This document shows positions 53,587-61,523 of a stretch of 64,000 bases of DNA, piece by piece. A program made the translations under genes and the position numbers. The notes beneath the pieces were generated by a model. It ran no database searches, was not told the DNA's origin, and saw nothing but the letters and a program-made list of their open reading frames with translations. This DNA comes from Victivallis vadensis (GTDB taxonomy: Bacteria > Verrucomicrobiota > Lentisphaeria > Victivallales > Victivallaceae). Positions within the stretch are counted from its first letter, which is position 1. Each line of letters opens with the position of its first letter. Where the stretch lies: contig NZ_QEKH01000023.1 of the NCBI RefSeq assembly GCF_003096415.1, positions 26,531 through 90,530 on the forward strand, written 5' to 3'.

Positions 53587-54861
53587 ATGAATCGACGTGA
53601 ATTTCTGAAATCAGCGGCGCTGGTGACCGCCGCCGGAGCAATGTTCGGCAAAGGCTCCGTGCTGAAAGCGGCGGAAGCCCCGGCGGGGCCGGTCTTGAAC
53701 TTCAATCCGCAAATGCAGTACCGCCCGATGGGGCGTACCGGCGTCAACGTCTCCGCGCTCGGCTTCGGCCTGTTGCGGCTGCCGATACTCGCAGACGGCA
53801 AGACCGTGGACGCGGAGCAGAGCGTCGCCATGATCCGTCGCGCAATCGAAGGCGGCGTGAACTACATCGACACCGGCCGGGTCTATCTCGGCGGGCAGAG
53901 CGAAGCGGTCGCCGGGCAAGCGCTCAAAGGCGGCTGGCGCGACCGGGTTTACATCACCTCCAAGTCGCCGTGGTGGATCATGGAGCGGCCGGAGGATTTC
54001 GAGAAGTTCTTCGACGAATCCCGCCGGGCGATCGGAACCGACGTGATCGACTTCTACCACATCCACATGATCATGCACCGGGGCTGGAAGGAGAAGGTGA
54101 TCCCGTTCAAACTGATCGACAGGATCATGAAGCTCAAGGAGCAAGGAAAGATCCGTTTCGCGGGCTTTTCGTTCCACGACCGGCTCGGACTGTTCAAGGA
54201 GGTGGTCGAATCCGCCCCTTGGGACTTCTGCCTGATCCAGCACAATTATCTCGACTATGAATATGAAGCGGGATGTCTCGGCCCGAAGTACGCCGCCGCC
54301 AACGGCATGGGACTGGCCGTGATGAAGCCGGTCCGCACCGGATTCCTCGCAAACCTGCCGCCGTCCATGCGCGCCGCACTCCGCTCGACCGGAGTTGAAA
54401 AGCCGGACACCGAATGGGCGCTCGACTACCTGTGGGATATCCCGGAAGTCAGCGTCGCGGTCAGCGGCATGGGCTCGATGGCGGATGTCGAAGCCAACCT
54501 CCGCTACACCTCCAAAGCGAAGCCGAACATGCTCACGCCGGATGAACGCAAGGCGCTTGGAGCGGCGATCAGGGCGTTCCGGCAGGCCCCCGGCCACATC
54601 GACTGCACCGGCTGCTATCAGTGCATTCCGTGTCCGCACAACGTGGCGATCGGTTACATTTTCGCTTACGTCTACAACAACTATCTGCTGCACAAGAACA
54701 AGAAGAAAGCGCTGTTCGACTACACGGTCTCCATGTCGCCGATCCAGCGCGGCGCGCCCGCGTCGGCGTGCGTGAACTGCGGCGCCTGCCTCGCGAAATG
54801 TCCGCAGAAGCTCAACATCCCGGAGCTGCTGAAACGGGTCAGAAACGATCTCGAAGCGTAA
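53587..54861 (+). CDS. Tat-exported aldo/keto reductase with C-terminal 4Fe-4S ferredoxin domain
   Basis: This is a 424-residue protein. Twin-arginine signal M-N-R-R-E-F-L-K-S at the N-terminus. The aldo/keto reductase barrel includes RPMGRTGVNVSALGFGLLRL, GGVNYIDTGRVYLGGQSEAV and YHIHMIMHRGW. The C-terminus has two Cys clusters, CTGCYQCIPCP and CVNCGACLAKCP, for iron-sulfur binding. This architecture is common in anaerobes; here it is exported, so an electron donor outside the cytoplasm would be needed instead of NADPH. AGGAAA precedes the ATG, 19 bp after the previous gene. Confidence 0.9.
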   Translation: MNRREFLKSAALVTAAGAMFGKGSVLKAAEAPAGPVLNFNPQMQYRPMGRTGVNVSALGFGLLRLPILADGKTVDAEQSVAMIRRAIEGGVNYIDTGRVYLGGQSEAVAGQALKGGWRDRVYITSKSPWWIMERPEDFEKFFDESRRAIGTDVIDFYHIHMIMHRGWKEKVIPFKLIDRIMKLKEQGKIRFAGFSFHDRLGLFKEVVESAPWDFCLIQHNYLDYEYEAGCLGPKYAAANGMGLAVMKPVRTGFLANLPPSMRAALRSTGVEKPDTEWALDYLWDIPEVSVAVSGMGSMADVEANLRYTSKAKPNMLTPDERKALGAAIRAFRQAPGHIDCTGCYQCIPCPHNVAIGYIFAYVYNNYLLHKNKKKALFDYTVSMSPIQRGAPASACVNCGACLAKCPQKLNIPELLKRVRNDLEA

Positions 54862-54883
54862 TCATAAGAAGGAGAAATTCACC

Positions 54884-55093
54884 ATGTCGCTCGGTTTTAC
54901 GGAAATCATTCTGATCGCACTCTTTATCCTGATCGTATTCGGCGCAAAACGCATCCCTGAACTCGCCCGCGCCTTCGGCAGGGCCTCCTATGAATTCAAA
55001 AAAGCGAAAAACGCGCTGTCCGCCGAAGGGCAGGAGTTGATGGACGCAGCGGAAGAGACCGCAGCAGAGGAGGACCGCCGAAAACTCCATTGA
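54884..55093 (+). CDS. tatA: TatA family twin-arginine translocase subunit
   Basis: This is a 69-residue protein. A single N-terminal membrane helix (LGFTEIILIALFILIVFGAK) with the FGxxxxPE hinge (FGAKRIPELAR) and an amphipathic helix (FGRASYEFKKAKNAL) are typical of TatA/TatE. A charged tail follows. GAAGGAGAAA precedes the ATG, 22 bp after a gene with a Tat signal and in the same operon as two more. No tatC is present in the window. Confidence 0.93.
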   Translation: MSLGFTEIILIALFILIVFGAKRIPELARAFGRASYEFKKAKNALSAEGQELMDAAEETAAEEDRRKLH

Positions 55094-55151
55094 GACTTCC
55101 GGCGCAATAGAAAGCTGCATAATATACCTTTCAGGCATATCATGACATTAC

Positions 55152-55189
55152 AAATAAGTATTTGCTATTTCTGTATTTCATTGTAAATT
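55152..55189 (+). promoter_or_regulatory. second LysR-type box and promoter
   Basis: The 19 bases AAATAAGTATTTGCTATTT (55152-55170) are identical to those at 50161. TTGCTA (55162-55167) and TAAATT (55184-55189) have the same 16-bp spacer as the first promoter. Transcription would begin near 55196, which rules out a start codon at 55188 for the next gene. Confidence 0.75.
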
Positions 55190-55223
55190 GAACAACAGAG
55201 AACATGACAAGGAGGTGATCCAT

Positions 55224-55463
55224 TTGAATGAAGTTCAACCAACGGACCTTCCGCTTCTCCGGAATCTGGAGGATGCCGGATGTGATGCGGAAACGGTCGA
55301 AAAGTATTTCCAGCTGCGGCAGGCGGGAAAAATACGCGATCAACAGCGATTGCTGTCGAAACAGCGACGCCTGCTGCTGGAAGCCCTCCACGCGAACCAG
55401 CGGAAAATCGACAACCTCGATTACCTGCTGTATACCCTGAAAACCACACCCCGATCATCATAA
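55224..55463 (+). CDS. small helical protein of unknown function with TTG start
   Basis: This is a 79-residue cytoplasmic protein. AAGGAGGTGATC (55209-55220), a near-perfect match to the 16S 3' end, precedes a TTG at 55224. A TTG at 55188 in the same frame would precede the predicted transcription start. An ATG at 55228 is in a different frame with poor composition. The protein is mainly helical (LPLLRNLEDAGCDAETVEKY, then LLEALHANQRKIDNLDYLLY), resembling small proteins found beside redox and hydrolase genes in anaerobes. It is 12 bp before the alpha/beta hydrolase gene. Confidence 0.75.
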   Translation: MNEVQPTDLPLLRNLEDAGCDAETVEKYFQLRQAGKIRDQQRLLSKQRRLLLEALHANQRKIDNLDYLLYTLKTTPRSS

Positions 55464-55475
55464 AGGAGCCTGAAC

Positions 55476-56573
55476 ATGCAATCACCAACGACAGCCTTTC
55501 TCGCCGGCGCTCTGCTGCTCGCCGTCAACCTTCACGCTGAAAACCAGAGGACGAAAATCATGAACAACAACATCACCCCGCAGAAATTGGTTCTTACACA
55601 GGAGTGGGACAAGACCTTTCCCAAAAGCGACAAGGTGAACCACCGTAAAGTCACTTTCGTCAACCGTTACGGCATCACGCTGGCGGCGGACCTCTATGAA
55701 CCGAAAAACGCCGCCGGAAAACTCGCAGCCATCGCGGTGAGCGGCCCGTTCGGCGCGGTCAAGGAACAGTGCAGCGGCCTCTACGCCCAGACTCTGGCGG
55801 AGCGCGGTTTCCTTACGATCGCCTTCGACCCGTCGTTCACCGGCGAGAGCGGCGGAACTCCGCGCCGGATGGCTTCGCCGGACATCAACACGGAGGATTT
55901 TCAGGCCGCGGTCGACTTCCTCTCCACTCAACCGAACGTCGATTCTGAACGGATCGGAATCCTCGGCATCTGCGGCTGGGGCGGTCTGGCGCTGAATGCC
56001 GCCGCACTGGATACGCGGATCAAAGCCACCGTCGCCTCCACCATGTACAATATGAGCCGCGTGAACGCCAACGGTTATTTCGACGCCGCCGACAATGAAA
56101 AAGCCCGCTATGAAACGCGCCAAAAGCTGAATGCGCAGCGTACGAAAGAGTACGCGCAGGGCTTCTACGAGCAGGGCGGCGGCGTGGTCGAACCGCTCCC
56201 GGCGGATGCGCCGAAATTCGTGAAGGACTATTACGACTACTACAAGACGCCGCGCGGCTACCATAAGCGGTCGGGCAACTCCAACGACGGCTGGACGGTC
56301 ACGGGCACGATGTCGTTCCTGAACCAGCCGATTCTCGCCTACTCCAGAGAGATCCGTTCGGCGGTGCTGCTGATCCACGGCGAAAACGCGCATTCGCGCT
56401 ACTTCAGCGAGGACGCCTACCGGGATATGTCCTCCTACACGGACTACCGCGACAACAAGGAACTGCTGATCGTTCCCGGCGCATCGCACACCGACCTCTA
56501 CGACGGCGGCGGCAAAAACGCGATCCCGTTCGACAAGCTCGACCGGTTCTTCACCGAACATCTCAAAAAGTAA
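55476..56573 (+). CDS. exported alpha/beta hydrolase with Cys nucleophile motif
   Basis: This is a 365-residue protein with a signal peptide (about residues 1-21, ending NLHA). The fold motifs are VTFVNRYGITLAADLYEPKN, FDPSFTGESGGTP and GILGICGWGGLALNAAALD, where the nucleophile elbow G-I-C-G-W-G has Cys instead of Ser, as in dienelactone hydrolases. The late Asp/His are in LLIHGENAHS and VPGASHTDLYD. It hydrolyses an ester or lactone outside the cytoplasm. It forms a second transcription unit with the small protein, under the same LysR box. Confidence 0.88.
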   Translation: MQSPTTAFLAGALLLAVNLHAENQRTKIMNNNITPQKLVLTQEWDKTFPKSDKVNHRKVTFVNRYGITLAADLYEPKNAAGKLAAIAVSGPFGAVKEQCSGLYAQTLAERGFLTIAFDPSFTGESGGTPRRMASPDINTEDFQAAVDFLSTQPNVDSERIGILGICGWGGLALNAAALDTRIKATVASTMYNMSRVNANGYFDAADNEKARYETRQKLNAQRTKEYAQGFYEQGGGVVEPLPADAPKFVKDYYDYYKTPRGYHKRSGNSNDGWTVTGTMSFLNQPILAYSREIRSAVLLIHGENAHSRYFSEDAYRDMSSYTDYRDNKELLIVPGASHTDLYDGGGKNAIPFDKLDRFFTEHLKK

Positions 56574-56636
56574 CCCATAAACTGCGGACCGGGTTGTTCC
56601 ATGCGATAAAAAATCAGGAAATTTTCAAAACGCTTC

Positions 56637-56665
56637 TTGGCTTCGGGCCGTTCAAAGCGTATAAT
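56637..56665 (+). promoter_or_regulatory. promoter of the UvrA-like gene
   Basis: TTGGCT (56637-56642) and TATAAT (56660-56665) have a 17-bp spacer, 44 bp before the start codon. Confidence 0.6.
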
Positions 56666-56709
56666 AACCCCCAAACAAAAAAGATTCCAAATCGCAGAGA
56701 CCCGGTCCC

Positions 56710-59208
56710 ATGAATGAGAAAAGCAATTCCCCGGCAGCCGTGAAAATCCGGGGAGCAAGAGTACATAACCTTAAAAACATCGACGTCGATGTCCCGCTGA
56801 ATCAAATCGTCGGCATTGCCGGGGTCTCCGGCTCCGGCAAATCCTCCCTCGCTTTGGGCGTGCTGTATGCGGAAGGCTCAAGACGTTATCTGGACGCACT
56901 TTCCACCTACACCAGAAGACGCATGACCCAGGCGGCCAAAGCGCAGGTGGACGAAGTGCTGTATGTCCCGGCGGCGCTCGCGCTGCACCAGCGGCCGGGC
57001 GTCCCGGGCATCCGCAGCACTTTCGGGACCGGGACCGAGCTGTTGAACAGCCTCCGGCTGATGTTCTCCCGGCTGGCAAATCACCGCTGCCCGAACGGGC
57101 ACCTTCTGAAGCCGTCGCTGGCCGTCGCCGCGGGGCAGGAGCTGGTCTGCCCCGAATGCGGAGCCGCTTTCTTCGCGCCCTCCGCCGAGGAGCTTGCCTT
57201 CAACAGCCAGGGGGCCTGTTCCAGATGCGGCGGCACTGGAACCGTCCGCACCGTGGACCGGGCGACGCTGGTGCCGGATGAATCGCTTTCGATCGATCAG
57301 GGCGCTGTCGCGCCGTGGAATACGCTGATGTGGTCGTTGATGACGGATGTCTGCCGCGCGATGGGGGTCCGCACCGACGTCCCTTTCCGGGAGCTGACGC
57401 CGGAGGAGCGCGAGATCGTCTACAGCGGCCCCGCCGAAAAGCGGCACATCCTGTACAAAGCCAAAAACACCAATCAGGCCGGAGAGCTTGACTTCACCTA
57501 TTACAACGCCACCTACACCGTCGAAAACGCGCTGGCCAAGGTGAAGGACGAAAAAGGCATGAAGCGGGTGGAAAAGTTCCTGAAACAGGAGGTCTGCCCC
57601 GAATGCGGCGGCACGCGCCTGTCGGCGGCGGCGCGCGCCCCGAAGCTGCGCGGAATCGGCCTCGACGAAGCCTGCCGGATGACGCTCGCCGCGCTTGTCG
57701 ATTGGGTGGCCGGCGTTCCCGCCGCGCTTCCCTCGGAAATGCGCCCGATGGCGGAAAGCATCTGCGAATCGTTTCAAAGCGCCGCCCGGCGGCTGCTGGA
57801 GCTGGGGCTGGGCTATTTGACCCTCGACCGGGCCTCCTCCACTCTCTCCACCGGCGAGCGGCAGCGCATGCAGCTCGCCCGCGCGGTGCGCAACCGCACT
57901 ACCGGCGTGCTGTACGTGCTTGACGAACCCTCCATCGGGCTGCATCCTGCCAACATCGCGGGGCTGAACGGCGTGATGCACGACCTGGTTGCCGACGGGA
58001 ACTCCGTCCTGCTGGTCGATCACGATACGCAGATTCTGTCGGAAGCGGACTGGATCATCGAACTTGGCCCGCAGGCCGGCGCGGAAGGCGGGCGCGTCAT
58101 CGCGCAGGGGACGGTTCCGAAGCTCGGACAAAGCAAAGACTCCATGATCGGCCCGTTCCTTTCCGGGAAAGCCGAAGTGCATGTGAGAAAAAACGCCGGT
58201 GCGGACCGGATGTTCGAAGCCGGGAGAATCCATCTTTCCACCGCCGCCATCCACACGGTGAAACCGCTTGAAGCCGATATTCCGAAAGGAAGGCTGACCG
58301 TGGTCACCGGGGTTTCCGGCTCCGGCAAGACCACCCTGATTCTGGAAAGCCTCGTCCCCGGCCTCGAAGCCGCCGTCACCGGCGCGGCATTGCCCGCGCA
58401 CGTCCTCTCCCTCAAGGCGGAAGGCATCGCCCGCGTCAAGCTGATCGACGCCACGCCAATCGGCATCAATGTCCGTTCCACGGTAGCGACTTACGCCAAC
58501 GTGCACGACGAACTGCGGAAAATTTTCGCCGGAACGCCCGACGCCAGACGCCTCGGCTTCAAGGCCGGGGATTTCTCCTACAACACCGGCAAACTGCGCT
58601 GTCCGGTCTGCGACGGCACCGGGGAGATCAGCCTTGACGTGCAGTTTCTGCCGGATGTGGACGTGCCGTGCCCCGGATGCCGCGGCTCGCGGTATGCGAA
58701 AGAAGCCGGCGCAATCCGGTATGTCAACCGCTCCGGCGAAACCTGTTCCCTGCCCCGGCTGATGGCGATGGATGTCAATACGGCGCTCAAAGTCTGCGGG
58801 GACCTGAAAATCGTTCACCAGCGGCTGCAGGTCCTGCAGAAGCTCGGCTTGGGCTACATGACCCTCGGCGAAGAGACGCCGAGCCTCTCCGGCGGCGAAG
58901 CCCAGCGGCTGAAGCTGGCGAGCGAACTGGGCAGAACGCAGTCGGATTCCGTTTTCGTATTCGACGAGCCGACCATCGGCCTTCACCCGCTGGATGTGCA
59001 GGTGCTGCTCGGCGTATTCCAGACGCTCATCGAAAACGGCGCGACCGTCGTCGTGATCGAACACGATCAGGATATGATCCGCAACGCCGACTACATCATC
59101 GACATGGGGCCGGGCGGCGGCGAGGAAGGCGGCCGGATCGTCGCCGCCGGCACTCCCGACGAAATCATGCGCAATCCGGCCAGCATCACCGGCAGGTATC
59201 TGAAGTGA
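56710..59208 (+). CDS. UvrA-like ABC ATPase (class II/UvrA2-type, short form)
   Basis: This is an 832-residue protein; housekeeping UvrA is about 940. Two ABC modules with Walker A GVSGSGKSSL (38-47) and GVSGSGKTTL (near 533), signature LSGGEAQRLKLASEL near 726, and zinc-finger Cys pairs (CPECGAAFF with CSRCGGTG; CPECGGTR; CPVCDGTG with CPGCRGSR). The shorter N-terminal region fits UvrA2 proteins, which lack the UvrB-binding domain and are linked to drug tolerance. It is a single-gene unit with its own promoter. The ribosome binding site is weak. Confidence 0.9.
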   Translation: MNEKSNSPAAVKIRGARVHNLKNIDVDVPLNQIVGIAGVSGSGKSSLALGVLYAEGSRRYLDALSTYTRRRMTQAAKAQVDEVLYVPAALALHQRPGVPGIRSTFGTGTELLNSLRLMFSRLANHRCPNGHLLKPSLAVAAGQELVCPECGAAFFAPSAEELAFNSQGACSRCGGTGTVRTVDRATLVPDESLSIDQGAVAPWNTLMWSLMTDVCRAMGVRTDVPFRELTPEEREIVYSGPAEKRHILYKAKNTNQAGELDFTYYNATYTVENALAKVKDEKGMKRVEKFLKQEVCPECGGTRLSAAARAPKLRGIGLDEACRMTLAALVDWVAGVPAALPSEMRPMAESICESFQSAARRLLELGLGYLTLDRASSTLSTGERQRMQLARAVRNRTTGVLYVLDEPSIGLHPANIAGLNGVMHDLVADGNSVLLVDHDTQILSEADWIIELGPQAGAEGGRVIAQGTVPKLGQSKDSMIGPFLSGKAEVHVRKNAGADRMFEAGRIHLSTAAIHTVKPLEADIPKGRLTVVTGVSGSGKTTLILESLVPGLEAAVTGAALPAHVLSLKAEGIARVKLIDATPIGINVRSTVATYANVHDELRKIFAGTPDARRLGFKAGDFSYNTGKLRCPVCDGTGEISLDVQFLPDVDVPCPGCRGSRYAKEAGAIRYVNRSGETCSLPRLMAMDVNTALKVCGDLKIVHQRLQVLQKLGLGYMTLGEETPSLSGGEAQRLKLASELGRTQSDSVFVFDEPTIGLHPLDVQVLLGVFQTLIENGATVVVIEHDQDMIRNADYIIDMGPGGGEEGGRIVAAGTPDEIMRNPASITGRYLK

Positions 59209-59217
59209 ACGCCCCCC

Positions 59218-59244
59218 TTGCCGGAATCACCGTGATCCCGGCAA
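59218..59244. terminator. possible bidirectional hairpin between convergent genes
   Basis: TTGCCGG (59218-59224) pairs with CCGGCAA (59238-59244), and ATCAC/GTGAT pair inside. It lies between the UvrA-like gene and the esterase gene and overlaps the stop of the latter. There is no T tract, so termination strength is uncertain. Confidence 0.4.
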
Positions 59245-60270
59245 AGGCCATTCCTCCCTGTTGCCGGCGGGTGCGGCGGCAGTACGGAGCGCCGCAAGCA
59301 CCGTTCCCGCATAGAAGCGGTGCCCGAAGTCATTCGGGTGGTTCACCCCGTTGCCGGTCAGGTCAAGGAACTTTTTGCTGCCGAAGCACTTCTCCCAGTG
59401 TCCGCCCACATCGACAAAAGCGATGGCCGGATCGTTCTCCGCCACAGCCGCCAGCTCCCTCGCCAGCGCCCGTGTCGCGGCGGGCGGCGTATTCGCCCAC
59501 TGCGCATTGCCCGGCATGGAGCCGATCAGCACAAATTCCATCGCCGGATTCCGCCTCCGGGCGATCGCGGCCAACTGCGACGCCGCCTCCCGGAACCCGG
59601 CGGGGGGAACACTCAGCAAGTCGTTCATGCCGTAGGCGATAAACAATAGGTCAGGCGTAAAGTCATTCAACCACGAATCCAGATGTGCGACGCCGTGGCG
59701 GCAGCCGGTGCCGCCCACTGCGAAGTTGCGCATTTCCGCCGCGTGCAGCCGTTCCGCAACCAGCTTTGCATAAGGCGGTTGAAAGGGAGGAACCCCGATG
59801 AACCCCGTCGCGTTCCACCCTTCGGAGATGCTGTCGCCGATCAGGGCGACTCTGCGCACGCCGTCCCGCCGGAAGCGGGGGAGTTTCCCGGCAGGAAGCG
59901 GAGGCGGCTCCGGGATCTCCGCCTCCGTCCGGTAATCGATTTCAAGCTGGTGCCGGGCGAAGAAGTCCCTGCGGTCGAAGCGGATCAGGCCGCCGCCGGG
60001 CCCGCCGGGGAGCGCATTCGCTCCCTCCGCCGGAAACAGCACCGCGCCGTCCGCGGGAGGATACAGTTCCTCCCGTTCCAGACGCGGCGCGGCCGATCCG
60101 GCGGGGTGCGTCACCTCACAGCTGCCGGGAGTCCATCCCAGATCCGTCCCCGGCCGGAACTCCTCGCCGGTGGTCGAATTATAAACCCGCACCACCTCCG
60201 TCGCCGGAAACGCCAGCGCGGCATGGTCCCCCGCCGCGAACAGCACGGTTTCTCCTTGAACCAGCGTCAT
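59227..60270 (-). CDS. SGNH/GDSL family hydrolase (esterase)
   Basis: This is a 347-residue cytoplasmic protein. An N-terminal beta domain (about 1-135) precedes the SGNH domain. Block I is IGDSISEGW (nucleophile Ser near 147); the Gly block is NFAVGGTGCRHG; the Asn block is YGMNDLL; the final catalytic pair is in NHPNDFGH. This resembles CtCE2-type or carbohydrate esterases. It overlaps the rhaA stop by 4 bp (ATGA), so it is the last gene of the rhamnose operon and probably removes acyl groups from rhamnose-containing oligosaccharides. Confidence 0.88.
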   Translation of the reverse strand: MTLVQGETVLFAAGDHAALAFPATEVVRVYNSTTGEEFRPGTDLGWTPGSCEVTHPAGSAAPRLEREELYPPADGAVLFPAEGANALPGGPGGGLIRFDRRDFFARHQLEIDYRTEAEIPEPPPLPAGKLPRFRRDGVRRVALIGDSISEGWNATGFIGVPPFQPPYAKLVAERLHAAEMRNFAVGGTGCRHGVAHLDSWLNDFTPDLLFIAYGMNDLLSVPPAGFREAASQLAAIARRRNPAMEFVLIGSMPGNAQWANTPPAATRALARELAAVAENDPAIAFVDVGGHWEKCFGSKKFLDLTGNGVNHPNDFGHRFYAGTVLAALRTAAAPAGNREEWPLPGSR

Positions 60271-61523
60271 TTGCGCACCTCAAGCACCTGTTTTTCATAG
60301 ATGCGGATTTCGTCGAGAAACCCGAGTCCGGCCGGAACGTCGTTCGTCAGGCAGAAGTACTCCCAGACTGCCCCCCACGGCAGCGACCTGGCCTCCTCCT
60401 GCGCCGCCAGCCGGGCGGTGAAATCCCAGCGCGCTTCCGCCTCGCGGGCGGCGGGCGGCTCCAGCAGAGCGACCAGCAGCGCCTTCTGGAAATCGCGCGC
60501 ACCGATCACCCACGCGGCGACACGGTTGATGCTCGCGTCGAAGTAGTCCAGCGCGAAATGCACCTTATCCTGATAACCGTAGGCAACCGCTTCGCGGGCA
60601 ATGGATAACAGTTCGTCATTCAGCACCGTCACGTGGTCGCTGTCCCAGTGAACGCCGCGGCTGATGTGCAGCAGCACCTCGTCGATCAGGCTGAACACCG
60701 CCGGAAGTTTGTCCGCGACCGATTCGGTCGGGTGGAAGTGGCCGGAGTCGAAACAGGGCATCTTATGCCGCTGCGCCGCGTACAGCAAATAGAAGTCGTT
60801 CGAGCCGACCGTGCAGGACTCCGTGCCGATCCCGAAGAGCTTCGACTCGACCGCGTCCCGTTCCAGCTCCGGCGCGAACGGTTCTTCAAAGCAGGCGTCC
60901 AGCGCGTCGCGCAGCCGCAGCCGGAAGCCGAAGCGGTCGGCGGGGGTGTCCTTGAACCCGTCCGGCGCCCAGAAGTTGCAGACCGCCGGAGTGCCGAGCA
61001 CCCGGCCGAACTCCGCGCCGATCCGGCGGCAGGCCCGGCCGTGGTCGATCCAGAACCGGCGGATTCCGGGATCGGGGTGGGAGAGTGAAAAGCCGTGATC
61101 CAGAAGCGGATGCGAATAGAACGCCGGAGCGAGGTCAAGGCCGATCCCCTTTCCTTTCGCCCACTCCAGCCAGCCGGAGAAGTGCTCCAATGTAAAGCCG
61201 TCGCGATCCACGCCCGGCAGCATCCGGTCCACCTGATGCCCCTGCAATCCCACCCGGTGACGGCCCGGAATCAGCTTCAGCGCCACATCGAGGTCGGCGC
61301 GCAGTTCCCCGGCATTGCGCGCCCGGCCCGGATAGTTGCCGGTCACCTGGCAGCCGCCGGTCAGGGTGTGGCCGGTGTTCTCAAATCCGGTCACGTCGTC
61401 GCCCTGCCAGGCGTGAATCGACAGCGGAATGGCGGCCAGGCGCCGCAGCGCGGCATCGGCATTCACGCCGCATTCGGCGTAACGTTCCCGGGCGAGTGCA
61501 AAGGTCTGTTCAATCCGGTTCAT
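60267..61523 (-). CDS. rhaA: L-rhamnose isomerase
   Basis: This 418-residue protein is nearly the same length as E. coli RhaA (419). It interconverts L-rhamnose and L-rhamnulose in the cytoplasm with Mn2+. Recognisable blocks are PLSIHAWQGDDVTGFEN, TGNYPGRARNAGELRADLD, FYSHPLLDHGFSLSHPD, DAVESKLFGIGTESCTVGSN, DSGHFHPTESVADK, VHWDSDHV and FDASINRVAAWVIGARD. These contain the metal-binding Glu, Asp and His residues of the family. It overlaps the upstream GH78 gene by 4 bp. Rhamnulokinase and aldolase genes are not in this window. Confidence 0.96.
   Translation of the reverse strand: MNRIEQTFALARERYAECGVNADAALRRLAAIPLSIHAWQGDDVTGFENTGHTLTGGCQVTGNYPGRARNAGELRADLDVALKLIPGRHRVGLQGHQVDRMLPGVDRDGFTLEHFSGWLEWAKGKGIGLDLAPAFYSHPLLDHGFSLSHPDPGIRRFWIDHGRACRRIGAEFGRVLGTPAVCNFWAPDGFKDTPADRFGFRLRLRDALDACFEEPFAPELERDAVESKLFGIGTESCTVGSNDFYLLYAAQRHKMPCFDSGHFHPTESVADKLPAVFSLIDEVLLHISRGVHWDSDHVTVLNDELLSIAREAVAYGYQDKVHFALDYFDASINRVAAWVIGARDFQKALLVALLEPPAAREAEARWDFTARLAAQEEARSLPWGAVWEYFCLTNDVPAGLGFLDEIRIYEKQVLEVRK

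Noticed and set aside
56878..59064. 728-residue open frame on the minus strand
   Set aside because: Antisense to the UvrA-like gene, composition typical of reverse-frame translation.
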